Of a DNA stretch of 64,000 nucleotides, positions 20,481 to 33,500 are shown one piece after another. Numbering within the stretch: the first letter of the stretch is position 1; each line of letters starts with the position of its first letter. Source of the DNA: Symsagittifera roscoffensis. Its lineage: Eukaryota > Xenacoelomorpha > Acoela > Convolutidae. Location of the stretch: positions 52,134,233 through 52,198,232 of the forward strand of contig NC_087067.1 in the NCBI RefSeq assembly GCF_963678635.1, read 5' to 3'. Both the position numbers and the translations under genes were made by a program. Under the pieces are notes generated by a model. The model did no database searches, had not been told where the DNA came from, and saw nothing but the letters and a program-made list of their open reading frames with translations.

Positions 20481-23081
20481 GTAGGGTGCTCTCGTGGACT
20501 CTCAGTGGTTGCAAATCTGGCCTTCAAAATTCCCCAGAGGCCCAAAAAATTTTCAAGGTGACGCTTTTAAAATGGGAAGTAAAAAATTTAAAAGGTTTGA
20601 AATTTTCAACCCTGTAATTGGGTGCAGTCAGAGTACAGTAAAAGTTTGCAGATGTTGTTTCCAATACCTGCGGTTTTTCGAAGCACCGGAGGTGCGTTAA
20701 ACGCTAGTAATGATTAAAGAACAAAAACTTTGAAAATTTTTATGGGAAAACGTTATTAAAGGTTAAGTAACTTCTTATTCAATTACAGTTGTATAATCTT
20801 GATTGGTCAGGAAATTTTTGAGCATATTGCAACAGATTTGGTTCTCAATTTTATCAGTTTTTGGTCAATCTGGAGATTTTGGTCGATGGTAAAAATTTCG
20901 ATTTTTGTTGCAAAAACAAACTTTAAAAATTTTTTAACCCAAACATCCAACAAAACGTTAACAAAACTTTCAAAAAAGAAAGTTTCACTTAACATTTATA
21001 ATTTTTATAAAGACTTTTTGTACTGTTCGGATAGAAATTGAACTGTGCAATGGAAAGGTACCCTGTCTAGTTATACTATTTACTACAAAAATTCCGTGCC
21101 ATTAAGGACTGCTTTCCGGAGCCACTCTTGTTGCTCTTAAATGCCACCAGACAACTATCCTCTCGTGTTTTATCTCCAGGTTGGTCAATTGTGAATACTA
21201 ATTGAACTAGAGCAGTTTTTCCCGTTTTTCTTGCAAATGTAATCAGTTGTTGTGTTTTTTGACTTCTGTTTTTCAGTTATTGCGAGATAATTGTGCATGA
21301 ACGACTTAATTCGAAAACTCAAAAATTAAAATTCATGTGTCAAAATAATTAACCTACTTTTGCACCGGATATTGTTTCCGTAATTCATGATCAGGTGACA
21401 GCGGTAGGGTTCTAAGTTGAAGTCAAGCTCAAGTGTCTTGTTCATCCTGCTTCTCTAAATGAAATAACCTTTTCGCACTGCAGGTCTGTTTTGCCATTCA
21501 TGATCAAGTGACAGCTGTATGATCTTGAGTTGAAGTCTGAGTTTGTTGCTTTCATATTTCTATAAAGTCGGAGGTCATGTTTTTTTTCTCTATTTGAAGT
21601 ATTACTTTCCCATTACCGGTCTGTTTTGCAGTAAAAGTGGAATATGTAGTTCACGATAAAGTGACAGCGGTATGATCTTAAGCTTAAGTCTGAATTTGGT
21701 ATTTTCATATTTCGTCAAGCTCGAATGTCTTGTTTGTCCTGTTTCTTTAAATGAAAAATCACTCTCCCTTTACAGAATAACAATAAAAGAACAAAAAACA
21801 AAAACTCTTAGATGTTTACAGGAATTTTTTTTTAAAAGGTTACGAAATTTCTTGTTTAACTATTGTTGTATAATCCTGATTGGCAAGGAATTCTTTGATC
21901 ATTTACAACCAAATTGATTGTCAATTTTTCCGGATCTCTGGTCGTTCCAAAGATATTACCAAAAATTTTATTCTCCATGATGCATAAAAAAAATTTTAAA
22001 AAATTTTTTTTTGTAAAATTCGAATGAAATTTGGACGACAAGATCAGTGCACTGGTAAGGTACCTCGTCTAGATATACTGATGACTATAGAACTTGCTTG
22101 CTCTTCAGAAATGCTTCCTGGAGCCACTCTTGTTGCTCTTCAACGCCACAAGACAACTCAACTCTCCTGTTTTATGTCAAGGTGGGTCATTTGCGAATAG
22201 CTACTGAACTAGAGCAAGTTTTGCGGTCTTTCTAGCAGTTGTAAATTCGGCTGTTGTGTTTTTAACTTCTGAAAGTCAGCTTTTGCGAAATAAACTTGCA
22301 ATACCGACTCCATTCGGTATTTCGATGAATAAAATTAAAGTATTGAAATTATAATAACTCATGTAGTTCATGATAAAGAGATAACGGTATGATTTTAAGT
22401 TGAAGTCAAGCTTGATTGTCGAATGTCTTGTTTGTCGTTTTTCCTAATTGAAATAATTTTCTTACCACAACAAATCTCTTTTTTCCATTTATGATAAAAT
22501 GACAGCGGTATGATCTTAATTTGAAGTCTGAATTCGGTGCTCCCTTGTTTTTATAAGCTCGAATGTCTTTTTTGTCCTTTTTTTTTAAATTAAAATCATA
22601 ATTGCGCGCTACAAGGTTCGTTTTGCAGTAGCAGAGGAATATGTAGTTACAGATAAGGTGACAGCAGTATGATCTTAAGTTGAAGTCAAGCTCGAATGTC
22701 TTGTTTGTCCTTTTTCTTCGATTGAAATAGTTTTTTTTATCCCACTAGAGGTCTGTTTTGCTATTCATGGTAGACTGACGTTGGAATGATCTAATGCTGA
22801 AGTCTGAAATTAATGCTTTTATATTTCTGCAAGCTCGAATGTCTTGTTTGTAGTTTTTCTTTAAATGAAATAATATTTCCCTATACAGGTCTGTATTGCC
22901 ATTGGGGTCTGTTTCCCCTATACCGTTCTGTCTTTAGTAGAGATGGAAGACTAGTTCATGAGAGCGTGACAGAGGTATGATGCCAAGTTGAATCATTTAG
23001 TCTTTGTTCCTTGATAACTGCATGTAATCCTTGTTGTTGGTCACTTCAGAAGTCTCTTCATCACGTTATCCAGTCAAAATC

Positions 23082-23531
23082 CTAGGAACTTTCTAGACAT
23101 GGAAGAGTAAGTATGATGTTGGTAGAAGTAAAGAGAGCCAGATGGTTCTGGACCAAACCAACCAGATTGAGAAAACTGGTACCTGCACAGATTAAACTAG
23201 ATTGGGAAACTCCTCGAAAGACCGAGCTGATATGAGGCTACGGAACAATCATATAATCATAAAAAGCTGTGTTTTTCTTCCTTTGGCTCTAAAAATTAAA
23301 ACTTTCTCCCTTCTAAGATGTTTTATCATTAAGAGTGCAAGTACACAGCGAGGGAGATTCTCTGCTTAAGAAAATTTTTCGCTCTGGGTTTGTCGGTACG
23401 CGTGCCTAAGGTTTCAAAAAGCTTATTCTGAAAAATTCTCGGTGCTATGGCAAGCCGCACCCAAAACTTTAAGAGCTACCGGTTGAAAAACATATCCACC
23501 AATAATTAAATCTCTGTATTTCTCAGATTTT
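23082..23531. mobile_element. 450-bp segment present only in array copies 2 and 3
   Basis: Copy 1 runs straight from CAAAATC to TGATCTTCC at 16849/16850. Copies 2 and 3 have exactly 450 bases between these words, beginning CTAGGAACTTTCTAGACATG. No target duplication or inverted ends are clear, so it is either an insertion before the copy 2/3 split or a loss from copy 1. Confidence 0.65.
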
Positions 23532-24779
23532 TGATCTTCCAACGCGGCCGTTCCTGGGTTACAAAGCGAGTATGCGCTCTTTTACTAGGGGATTAGGAGT
23601 CAGCTACCGTTACACCCACAAAAGCTGCCTACGAACAGTCCGTTGGATGAGCGTCAAACCGTCTTGTCGCTTCTGATCTGTCCTGTGGGTGTGTCGCGGT
23701 TTCAAAAGAAATCTTGATGGAGTAAAGACTTAGCTTTAAAAGTGCATTCAAATTTGAATGCCTAGATAATCTCCCTGCACTTTTGAGGCAAGATAGGCCA
23801 TGACATCCATCTTCGCTTACATCTTTTCGGGCGGAGTTTAATTGCGATTCTAAGCTGCTGATTTGAAACATTCAATCTTAGATTTATTCACGGTATGACA
23901 TTCAACCATTGCGATACAAACTTATCCTGGTAAGCAGTGAAGTGAACCTTTTTACTTCAGTAGGTAACCTTTTTCTAGTATAGCTCGGCTTCGCCCGATT
24001 AGATTGTGTTACAGTTTTGTCAATGAACCGGGTGGCAAATGCGAGGTTGCGGGACTCCTAATCTACAGGTCCCGAGTTGGATTCTGGCTCCTAGTCTAAT
24101 TATACATAAGTTTTTGAATAATCAAATTTTTAAAATTTTAATTTGAATTTTTTTGCACATTTTGTGCGTCATCAGGATTGGAGTTTTTGAAACAAAGTGT
24201 CATCCAGTTTTTTGTACCTAATTTACCTTTTTGTGTTTCAAAAAAGTCAAGTAAATAAGAATTGTAAATTTCCAAAATACCTCGCCTGTTTGAAAAATGC
24301 AAATTTTCCTCAGTGTCCGGAAAAGCAAGAAAAATTTTGTATCCCGCAGCTCATCGAATCAGCTCAATTTGTTATGTTCAAATATTCCAATTATTTTAAA
24401 TTCACAACCCATGAAACTGAGGTATTTCTTAAATTTTACACGGTATGACATTCAACCATTGCGATACAAACTTATCCTGGTAAGCAGTGAACCTTTTTTC
24501 TTCGGTAGGTTATCTTTTTCTTGTGTAGCTCTGCTTCACCCGATGTAGATTGTGTTGCAGTTTTGTGAATGAACCGTGTGCAAATGCGAGGATGTCGGAT
24601 TACCTAATCTACAGGCTGAGAGTTGGGTTCTGGCGCGATTTCTAATTTTTACATAATTTTTTGAATGGTAAGTTCTAAAATGTTCGTTCAAATGTTTTCG
24701 CACGTTTTTTTCATCTTCAAGATTGAATTTTTTAAATGAAAAAACTAACAAAAAATTTGTTCCTAAGTTACGTTTTCGT

Positions 24780-26330
24780 TTTATAAAATCTGAATTTCCC
24801 AACCCTCTAGTTAGGTCCTGTCAGAGTACTCTCAAGGATTACGAATCGTGCCTCCAAAATTGACTGCTCAATTCTTAGTAGTTTTCGAGATGTGATGTTT
24901 TTTGTGATTTTTTCAAAAATTTCAGAATACTTATATTATTGTTTTTCGCAAATTTTGATATTCCCAGCCCTGTAGTTAGGTTTTGTCAGAGTACTATCAA
25001 AGATTGCGAAACTTGCCTCCAAATATGACTGCTCAAGTCCTTGTAGTTTTCGAGATATAACGTTTTTTGTGATTTTTTTCAAAATTTTTCAGAAAATTTT
25101 CATTAAAAATTTCTCAAAATTTGAAATTCCCAACCTTGTAGTTAGGTCCGTTTTATTCGATACAATTATCTATTTATTATATATTTAAATGCGGGTTCAC
25201 TATCTTGCCATGTTTAGTCTTTTTCAACGTATTATTTTTAAATGTTTAAGCTATATCATATATTGCAATGGTTAGGATTTTTTTTGACTTTCAATTTGAT
25301 TTCAATGGTTATTTTACCAAGTTTAAATTCAGCAGCTTCACTGTGCGGTCATTACTATCTCGCCATGTTTAAGCTTTTTCAACGTATTATTTTTACATGT
25401 TTAAGCTTAAGCTATATCGTATATTGCAATGGTTAAGATTTTTTTTTTCGATTTTCAATTTGATTTTAGTGGTTATGTTACCGAGTTTAATTTCAGCAGC
25501 CCAATATTGAATTAGGGGCTGCAAATTTGGCCTCCAGGTTTGAATGCACGAATCATTTACTTAACGAGATATGACGTTTTTTGTGATTTTTTCAAAAAAC
25601 TTCAGAAAACTCATATGAATTTTTTTTTGCAAAATCTGAAATTCTCAATCCTGTAGTTGGGTCCTGTCAGAGTACTCTTATAGATTGCGAATATTGCCTC
25701 CAACTATGATTGCTTAATTCTTTGTAGTTTTCGAGATATGACGTTTTTTGTGATTTCTTTCAAAAATTTTCAGAAAATTTTAATTGAATATTTCTCAAAA
25801 TTTGAAATTCCCAACTTTGTAGTTAGGTCCTGTCAGAGTTCTCTCAAAGATTGCAAATCTTGCATCCAAGTTTGACTGCTCAATTTCGTGTAGTTTTCGA
25901 GATACGAAGTTTTTTGTGATTTCTTCAAAGTTTTCAGAAAGTTTAATTTAATTATTTTTCAAATTTTGAAATTCCAAACGCTATAATTCGGTGTTGTCAG
26001 GGTGCTATAAAGAGTTGCAAACCTTGCCACTTGCGACTGCTAAACGCGACTGCTCAATTGCTTTTAGTATCCGAGATGTGACGCATTTTGATTTTTTTCA
26101 AAATTTCTCAGAGAGCTTATCTACAAAGAAATTCAAAAATTTTGAAACTACCAAGTCAATGAAAAAAAAAACCTTAATGTCAGCGTACACTCTGGCGTCT
26201 CAAATCTTGCCTCTCTATGTGAATGCTCAAATCCTTTAGTTTCCGAGATAAGGTGTTATTATTTCATTTTTTTTTCGGGAAACTTAGGTTAAAAAAATTT
26301 GCAAAATTTTGAATTCCTAACCCTTTAGTA
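24780..26330 (+). repeat. 167-bp satellite-like tandem repeat, array copy 2
   Basis: The same unit as in copy 1, with fewer units. Around 25560 a unit start is fused to the middle of another (ACTTAACGAGATATGACG), the trace of a slip or unequal exchange between repeats. Confidence 0.9.
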
Positions 26331-27527
26331 GGGTGCTCTCGTGGACTCTCAGTGGTTGCAAATCTGGCCTTCAAAATTCCCCAGAGGCCCAAAAAATTTT
26401 CAAGGTGACGCTTTTAAAATGGGAAGTAAAAAATTTAAAAGGTTTGAATTTTTCAACCCTGTAATTGGGTGCAGTCAGAGTACAGTAAAAGTTTGCAGAT
26501 GTTGTTTCCAATACCTGCGGTTTTTCGAAGCACCGGAGGTGCGTTAAACGCTAGTAATAATTAAAGAACAAAAAACTTTCAAAATTTTTACGGGAAAACG
26601 TTATTAAAGGTTAAGTAACTTCTTATTCAATTACAGTTGTATAATCTTGATTGGTCAGGAAATTTTTGAGCATATTACAACAGATTTGGTTCTCAATTTT
26701 ATCAGTTTTTGGTCAATCTGGAGATTTTGGTCGATGGTAAAAATTTCGATTTTTGTTGAAAAACAAACTTTAAAATTTTTTTAACCCAAACATCCAACAA
26801 AAAGTTAACAAAACTTTCAAAAAAGAAAGTTTCACTTAACATTTATAATTTTTATAAAGACTTTTTGTACTGTTCGGATAGAAATTGAACTGTGCAATGG
26901 AAAGGTACCCTGTCTAGTTATACTATTTACTACAAAAATTCCGTGCCATTAAGGACTGCTTTCCGGAGCCACTCTTGTTGCTCTTAAATGCCACCAGACA
27001 ACTCTCCTCTCGTGTTTTATCTCCAGGCTGGTCAATTGTGAATACTAATTGAACTAGAACAGTTTTTCCCGTTTTTCTTGCAAATGTAATCAGTTGTTGT
27101 GTTTTTTGACTTCTGTTTTTCAGTTATTGCGAGATAATTGTGCATGAACGACTTAATTCAAAAACTCAAAAATTAAAATTCATGTGTCAAAATAATTAAC
27201 CTACTTTTGCACCGGATATTGTTTCCGTAATTCATGATCAGGTGACAGCGGTAGGGTTCTAAGTTGAAGTCAAGCTCAAGTGTCTTGTTCATCCTGCTTC
27301 TCTAAATGAAATAACCTTTTCGCACTGCAGGTCTGTTTTGTCATTCATGATCAAGTGACAGCTGTATGATCTTGAGTTGAAGTCTGAGTTTGTTGCTTTC
27401 ATATTTCTATAAATTCGGAGGTCATGTTTTTTTTCTCTATTTGAAGTATTACTTTCCCATTACTGGTCTGTTTTGCAGTGAAAGTGGAATATGTAGTTCA
27501 TGATAAAGTGACAGCGGTATGATCTTA

Positions 27528-30400
27528 AGCTTAAGTCTGAATTTGGTATTTTCATATTTCGTCAAGCTCGAATGTCTTCTTTGTCCTGTTTCTTTAAAAG
27601 AAAAATTACTCTCCCTTTACAGGATAACAATAAAAGAACAAAAAACAAAAATTCTTAGATGTTTAGAGGAATTTTTGTTTAAAAGGTTACGAAATTTCTT
27701 GTTTAACTTTTGTTGTATAATCCTGATTGGCAAGGTATTCTTTGATCATTTACAACCTAATTGCTTGTCAATTTTTCCTGATCTCTGGTCGTTCCAAAGA
27801 TATTACCAAAAATTTGATTCTCCATGATGCATAAAAAAAAAATTTAAAAATTTTTTTTGTAAAGTTCGAATGAAATTTGGTCGACAAGATCAGTGCACTG
27901 GTAAGGTACCTCGTCTAGCTATACTGGTGACTATAGAACTTGCTTGCTCTTCAGAAATGCTTCCTGGAGCCACTCTTGTTGCTCTTCAACGCCACAAGAC
28001 AACTCGACTCTCCTGTTTTATGTCAAGGTGGGTCATTTGCGAATAGCTACTGAGCTAGAGCAAGTTTTGCGGTCTTTCTAGCAGTTGTAAATTCGGTTGT
28101 TGTGTTTTTAACTTCTGAAAGTCAGCTTTTGCGAAATAAACGTGCAATACCGACTCCATTCGGTAGTTCGATGAATAAAATTAAAGTATTGAAATCATAA
28201 TAACTCTAGTTTTGCAGTACAAGTGGAATCTGTAGTTCATGATAAAGAGATAACGGTATGATTTTGAATTGAAGTCAAGCTTGATTGTCGAATGTCTTGT
28301 TTGTCCTTTTTCCTAATTGAAATAATTTTCTTACCACAACAAATCTCTTTTTTCCATTTATCATAAAATGACAGCGGTATGATCTTAATTTGAAGTCTAA
28401 ATTCGGTGCTCCCTTGTTTTTATAAGCTCGAATGTCTTTTTTGTCCTTTTTTTAAAAATTAAAATCATCATTGCGCGCTACAAGGTTCGTTTTGCAGTAG
28501 CAGAGGAATATGTAGTTACAGATAAGGTGACAGCAGTATGATCTTAAGTTGAAGTCAAGCTCGAATGTCTTGTTTGTCCTTTTTCTTCGATTGAAATAGT
28601 TTTTTTTATCCCACTAGAGGTCTGTTTTCCTATTCATGGTAGACTGACGTTGAAATGATCTAATGTTGAAGTCTGAAATTAGTGCTTTCATATTTCTGCA
28701 AGCTCGAATGTCTTGTTTGTAGTTTTTTTTTTAAATGAAATAATATTTCCCTATACAGGTCTGTTTTGCCATTGGGGTCTGTTTCCCCTATACCGTTCTG
28801 TCTTTAGTAGAGATGGAAGACTAGTTCATGAGAGCGTGACAGAGGTATGATGCCAAGTTGAATCATTTAGTCTTTGTTCCTTGATAACTGCATGTAATCC
28901 TTGTTGTTGGTCACTTCAGAAGTCTCTTCATCACGTTATCCAGTCAAAATCCTAGGAACTTTCTAGACATGGAAGAGTAAGTATGATGTTGGTAGAAGTA
29001 AAGAGAGTCAGATGGTTCTGGACCAAACCAACCAGATTGAGAAAACTAGTACCTGCACAGATTAAACTAGATTGGGAAACTCCTCGAAAGACCGAGCTGA
29101 TATGAGGCTACGGAACAATCATATAATCATAAAAAGCTGTGTTTTTCTTCTTTTGGCTCTAAAAATTAAAACTTTCTCCCTTCTAAGATGTTTTATCATT
29201 AAGAGTGCAAGTACACAGCGAGGGAGATTCTCTGCTTAAGAAAATTTTTCGCTCTGGGTTTGTCGGTACGCGTGCTCAAGGTTTCACAAAGCTTATTCTG
29301 AAAAATTCTCGGTGCTATGGCAAGCCGCACCCAAAACTTTAAGAGCTACCGGTTGAAAAACATATCCACCAATAATTAAATCTCTGTATTTCTCAGATTT
29401 TTGATCTTCCAACGCGGCCGTTCCTGGGTTACAAAGCGAGTATGCGCTCTTTTACTAGGGGATTAGGAGTCAGCTACCGTTACACCCACAAAAGCTGCCT
29501 ACGAACAGTCCGTTGGATGAGCGTCAAACCGTCTTGTCGCTTCTGATCTGTCCTGTGGGTGTGTCGCGGTTTCAAAAGAAATCTTGATGGAGTAAAGACT
29601 TAGCTTTAAAAGTGCATTCAAATTTGAATGCCTAGATAATCTCCCTGCACTTTTGAGGCAAGATAGGCCATGACATCCATCTTCGCTTACATCTTTTCGG
29701 GCGGAGTTTAATTGCGATTCTAAGCTGCTGATTTGAAACATTCAATCTTAGATTTATTCACGGTATGACATTCAACCATTGCGATACAAACTTATCCTGG
29801 TAAGCAGTGAACCTTTTTACTTCAGTAGGTAACCTTTTTCTAGTATAGCTCGGCTTCGCCCGATTAGATTGTGTTACAGTTTTGTCAATGAACCTGGTGG
29901 CAAATGCGAGGTTGCGGGACTCGAGTTGTATTCTGGCTCCTAGTCTAATTATACATAAGTTTTTGAATAATCAAATTCTTAAAATTTTAATTTGAATGTT
30001 TTTGCACATTTTGTGCGTCATCAGGATTGGAGTTTTTGAAACAAAGTGTCATCCAGTTTTTTGTACCTAATTTACCTTTTGTGTTTCAAAAAAGTCAAGT
30101 AAATAAGAATTGTAGTTTTCCAAAATACCTCGCCTGTTTGAAAAATACAGATTTTCCTCAGTGTCCGGAAAAGCAACAAAAATTTTGTATCCCAACTGCA
30201 GCTCATCGAATCAGCTCAATTTGTAAATAAGTTTTGACTTAATTTAACTTTCCTCGCCTGTTTGCGAAATGCAGCTTCTCATCAGTGTGGGAAGAAGCAA
30301 CAATAATTTTCGATCTCAACTGCAATTCATTGCATCACGCAATTTTTCATGTTCATATATTCCCATTTTTATATATTCACAATCTCTGAAACTATGAGGT
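27528..30400 (+). repeat. Tandem array, copy 3, truncated
   Basis: Repeats the left half of copy 2, including the 450-bp insert and the GC-richer island. It stops in the segment after the first tRNA-like piece, near 30235. A more diverged second version of the last 150 bases (30245-30400) follows. The 167-bp satellite part is missing. Confidence 0.85.
28952..29401. mobile_element. 450-bp segment, second copy
   Basis: Same length and same junctions as the segment at 23082, with a few base differences. It places copy 3 closer to copy 2 than to copy 1. Confidence 0.65.
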
Positions 30401-30517
30401 ATATTTTGAAGGGACAACTTGATAAAGGACACATGATGTAAAATTTTTTACCCTGTCAGTTTTTACTTATTAAATAAGAAGCTGACACTAGTTTCTTAAC
30501 ATTTTAGTGACTAGATA

Positions 30518-33500
30518 ATGAATCACATTAAAGCTTACGATACACCTGATAGAGCTTATGATACGCGTGATTCATCGATGACGATTAACAGTTCCACGGT
30601 TTCATCAGTATCCACGGGTGGTAAAACACTCGGTTTTGCGTCGTCACTACATGACATTTATACAATTGGAGAAGTCAAAAGCTCATCTAGCAAGAAGATT
30701 AGACATGATAGAAGCTCATTTGACGAAAAACTATCAAATGGGAAAATGAGTATTACGTCATCTAATTTGAGAAGAGATAAAAAAACTAAAAGTCATAAGC
30801 CGAAACAAAATGGTTGGACGAAGAAGGGAGATCATAATAATACAGTGAAAGAGTTTGGACGGACTTCTAAATGCTCTGCAAACATTATGCCGAAAGAGAA
30901 TGATCAGCCTAAAAAATGCTCTTCAATTAATATGTCAGATGAGAATGATCGAAGAAAGAATGGCAATACAAATAATAAGCCGAAGAAAAGAAATCACACT
31001 AAGATCAAATTACCGACGAAAGAGGTAAGTTGTTTGAGTTTTCTTGTGCTATCTTTTTCTTCAGACGATCTTTCTGTTTTTGATGTACTTTGCTCCCAAA
31101 ATGCCAAAGTATAAGCTGTGTACTCTTTTGAGGTGCAGTTCTATGAATAAGGGGGTGCAGATCATTGCTCTAGACAAGATTATTGACATCTGTATAACTA
31201 CAATAGTAGAGGAGCGACGGTTAAAATCAATTGCAATATTAACTGTGTTTAGTGCTAATATCTGACTTGAGGCTGATGTGGCCCTATCCAAGTTTTGCAC
31301 TCATCGTACCTTAACAGAAGGGCCCTTAGTATAATTTTTAAAGCGCACGTTTGCTTTTTCCGCAAATATTTTACTTCATTACCCGTTCACCCGGAAAACA
31401 CAAAATAGTTTTTTCGTAGAAATAAATTTGCAAAGAGAGAAAAAGAAACTAAAATTGAACCAGATATAAATTTGAGAAAAAACAATTAAGAAGAAATTTA
31501 TAGAAAATCGAAAGCGAGATGTGTCATGATAGAGTTTGCTATCAAGGTTATTGCAACAACAAACTGATGATTATTAAGGAGTAAATTAATTCGATTTGAG
31601 TGATAGTTCCAGTAGTAATTCAGATCAAATATATATGGTAAATCACGCGCACAAAGTTGTTCGAACCAATGACTAAAGGTCATGTTTCACCAGCTAATTC
31701 AGTGATCTTTCAGTTTGAACCGGATAAGAAAAATAATTTTCAGTTCAGTTACGAAAAATCACCAATATTTGCGTAGTCTTCCAATTGATATATGGTTTCT
31801 GTTGTTGGACTGTGTATGATTGATTTTGAGATTTCTATGACATAAAGAACCTATTCAATGGCATAAAGACTACTCTGAGGGGATATTTGTATTTTACGAA
31901 GCTCCTCTTAAGCCTGGTTGTGATGTGTCTTAGCGAATCTAGTTTTTCTGCTGGCATGCCAGATAAGCGCTTGACAAGAGATTAAACTGTTGGTGCCTGT
32001 CCAGCAGCACCACCCACCCCCACCCAAATTAGAACACCTATCCAAACAGTCTCAACGACTGGCTGAAGATCAGAAATCATTCTCTATCAAAAGACAAAGC
32101 AACCACATCTACCTTTTCAACATGTACTAATCGGTTTCCCTTGAACCAAATGTAATGGTCGTTGGCACCTAACTACCGTTAACACGCAGCCCAAAATTTT
32201 TAAGAGGTACTTTTGTCAGCTTACTGAACTTCAACGAACATTGCCATAAGAGCTGCAAGAAACTCCAAAAGAAGAAACAATGGTCTCATAAAACTTCTTG
32301 GCTCAACCTGGGGTTGCTCCAAAGAAACACTCAATGCAAAGACAATTGGGAGGAGTGTCTTGAACTATGAATTTTCCTTTTGGACCCCACTCTAAGGTAC
32401 ACCAATTGGCAGCGCTTTCAAAATAAACAACAATGAGCTAAGAACAACAGCAGGGTGCTTACGAATGAGTGACATTACACAGGTACATGACGAAACAAAA
32501 ATAAATCCGGTCCGGAAAAACAAAGAATGCTTTCAAAGCAATTTCTTTTCGACTGCTACCAAGATCATAGAGTCGACTATCATACTCAACCATAAAGGTT
32601 TAACCGGAACATCAGATCCACACTGGAACATCAGTTCATATTCGAAATTGAACACTTGCTTTTCGTAGAACCAGATGTATGCTCTCACAACTTAGATCCG
32701 GGCACTCGATTCATTTAAAAAATTACCATCACAGTGAGCAACAATGTACTCGACGTCTGCCCAAGTTGTTACATAGGACCACACACCACCGAACATCTCT
32801 TTAAATGCCGGGTGCACGCTACCTCCTTTGCCATCGAGAGCTTTTGGGAGAATCCCCAAGAAGCTGCCAAACATCTGCATCTTCACACATAATCTCAAAT
32901 AATGAGATTTTTCCTCGATTTTCGCCATTTACTAGAAATTGTCCGTTCAAATCTGCCATGGAATGAAAAAGTGCTCCGTGTTAAAGTTTTTTAAGAATGC
33001 GCATTTGACCGTATCTGAAAATTATTTGACCGTAGCTGAAATGTGTGCTCCATTAGTGTCAACTCGCGGTGTACGATCCGTCAAGTACGGTTTGAATATT
33101 TTCGATAAAATGTTCTCAATTCCGGCCAAAGAACATTTTCAAAAAGTAGCAAGGATAGTCGGTTACTGTGCAAGTAGCACAAATTGTTCCGACCATAATC
33201 CTTAGTAAATACCAAGTTTTTTCATTTGTTTGTCGTTTTTTGGCGTTTTTTGTTGAAAGAAACTGAACAAAAATTTGGGTAGTAGGTAAATTCAACCGGC
33301 ATAGTACAATAAGCAAGTTGAAAAACAATTTTTGGTGAAAAATTTTTACCAAAAATGAAGAAAAAGTTCGAAAAGTTTTTTGCAGTTTTTTTCGAAACTT
33401 TGATTCCAAAAAGCGCTAGATTACTCAAAATTAACTTTTTTTACGCAAGTAAAACTAAGTTTTTACGTTTCAAATTAAGCTATGGTAAGCTTTTTAACAA

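Larger units (their letters stand above)
14883..21680 (+). repeat. Tandem array, copy 1 (about 6.8 kb)
   Basis: The left edge begins GAAGTCTGAATTTCGTATTT and matches the starts of copies 2 and 3. Landmark segments recur in copy 2 at offsets of 5.8-6.8 kb. Copy 1 differs by having two more 273-bp units (15.6-16.5 kb), one more 675-bp unit (18.3-19.6 kb), and no 450-bp insert at 16849/16850. No host gene is supported inside it. The open frames are by-products of the repeats. Confidence 0.9.
21681..27527 (+). repeat. Tandem array, copy 2 (about 5.85 kb)
   Basis: Starts at TTAAGTCTGAATTTGGTATT and repeats the order of copy 1: 273-bp family, 450-bp insert, GC-richer island (23532-23890), tRNA-like segments, then 167-bp satellite. 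Long stretches are identical or nearly identical to copy 1, so duplication or homogenisation is recent. Confidence 0.9.
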
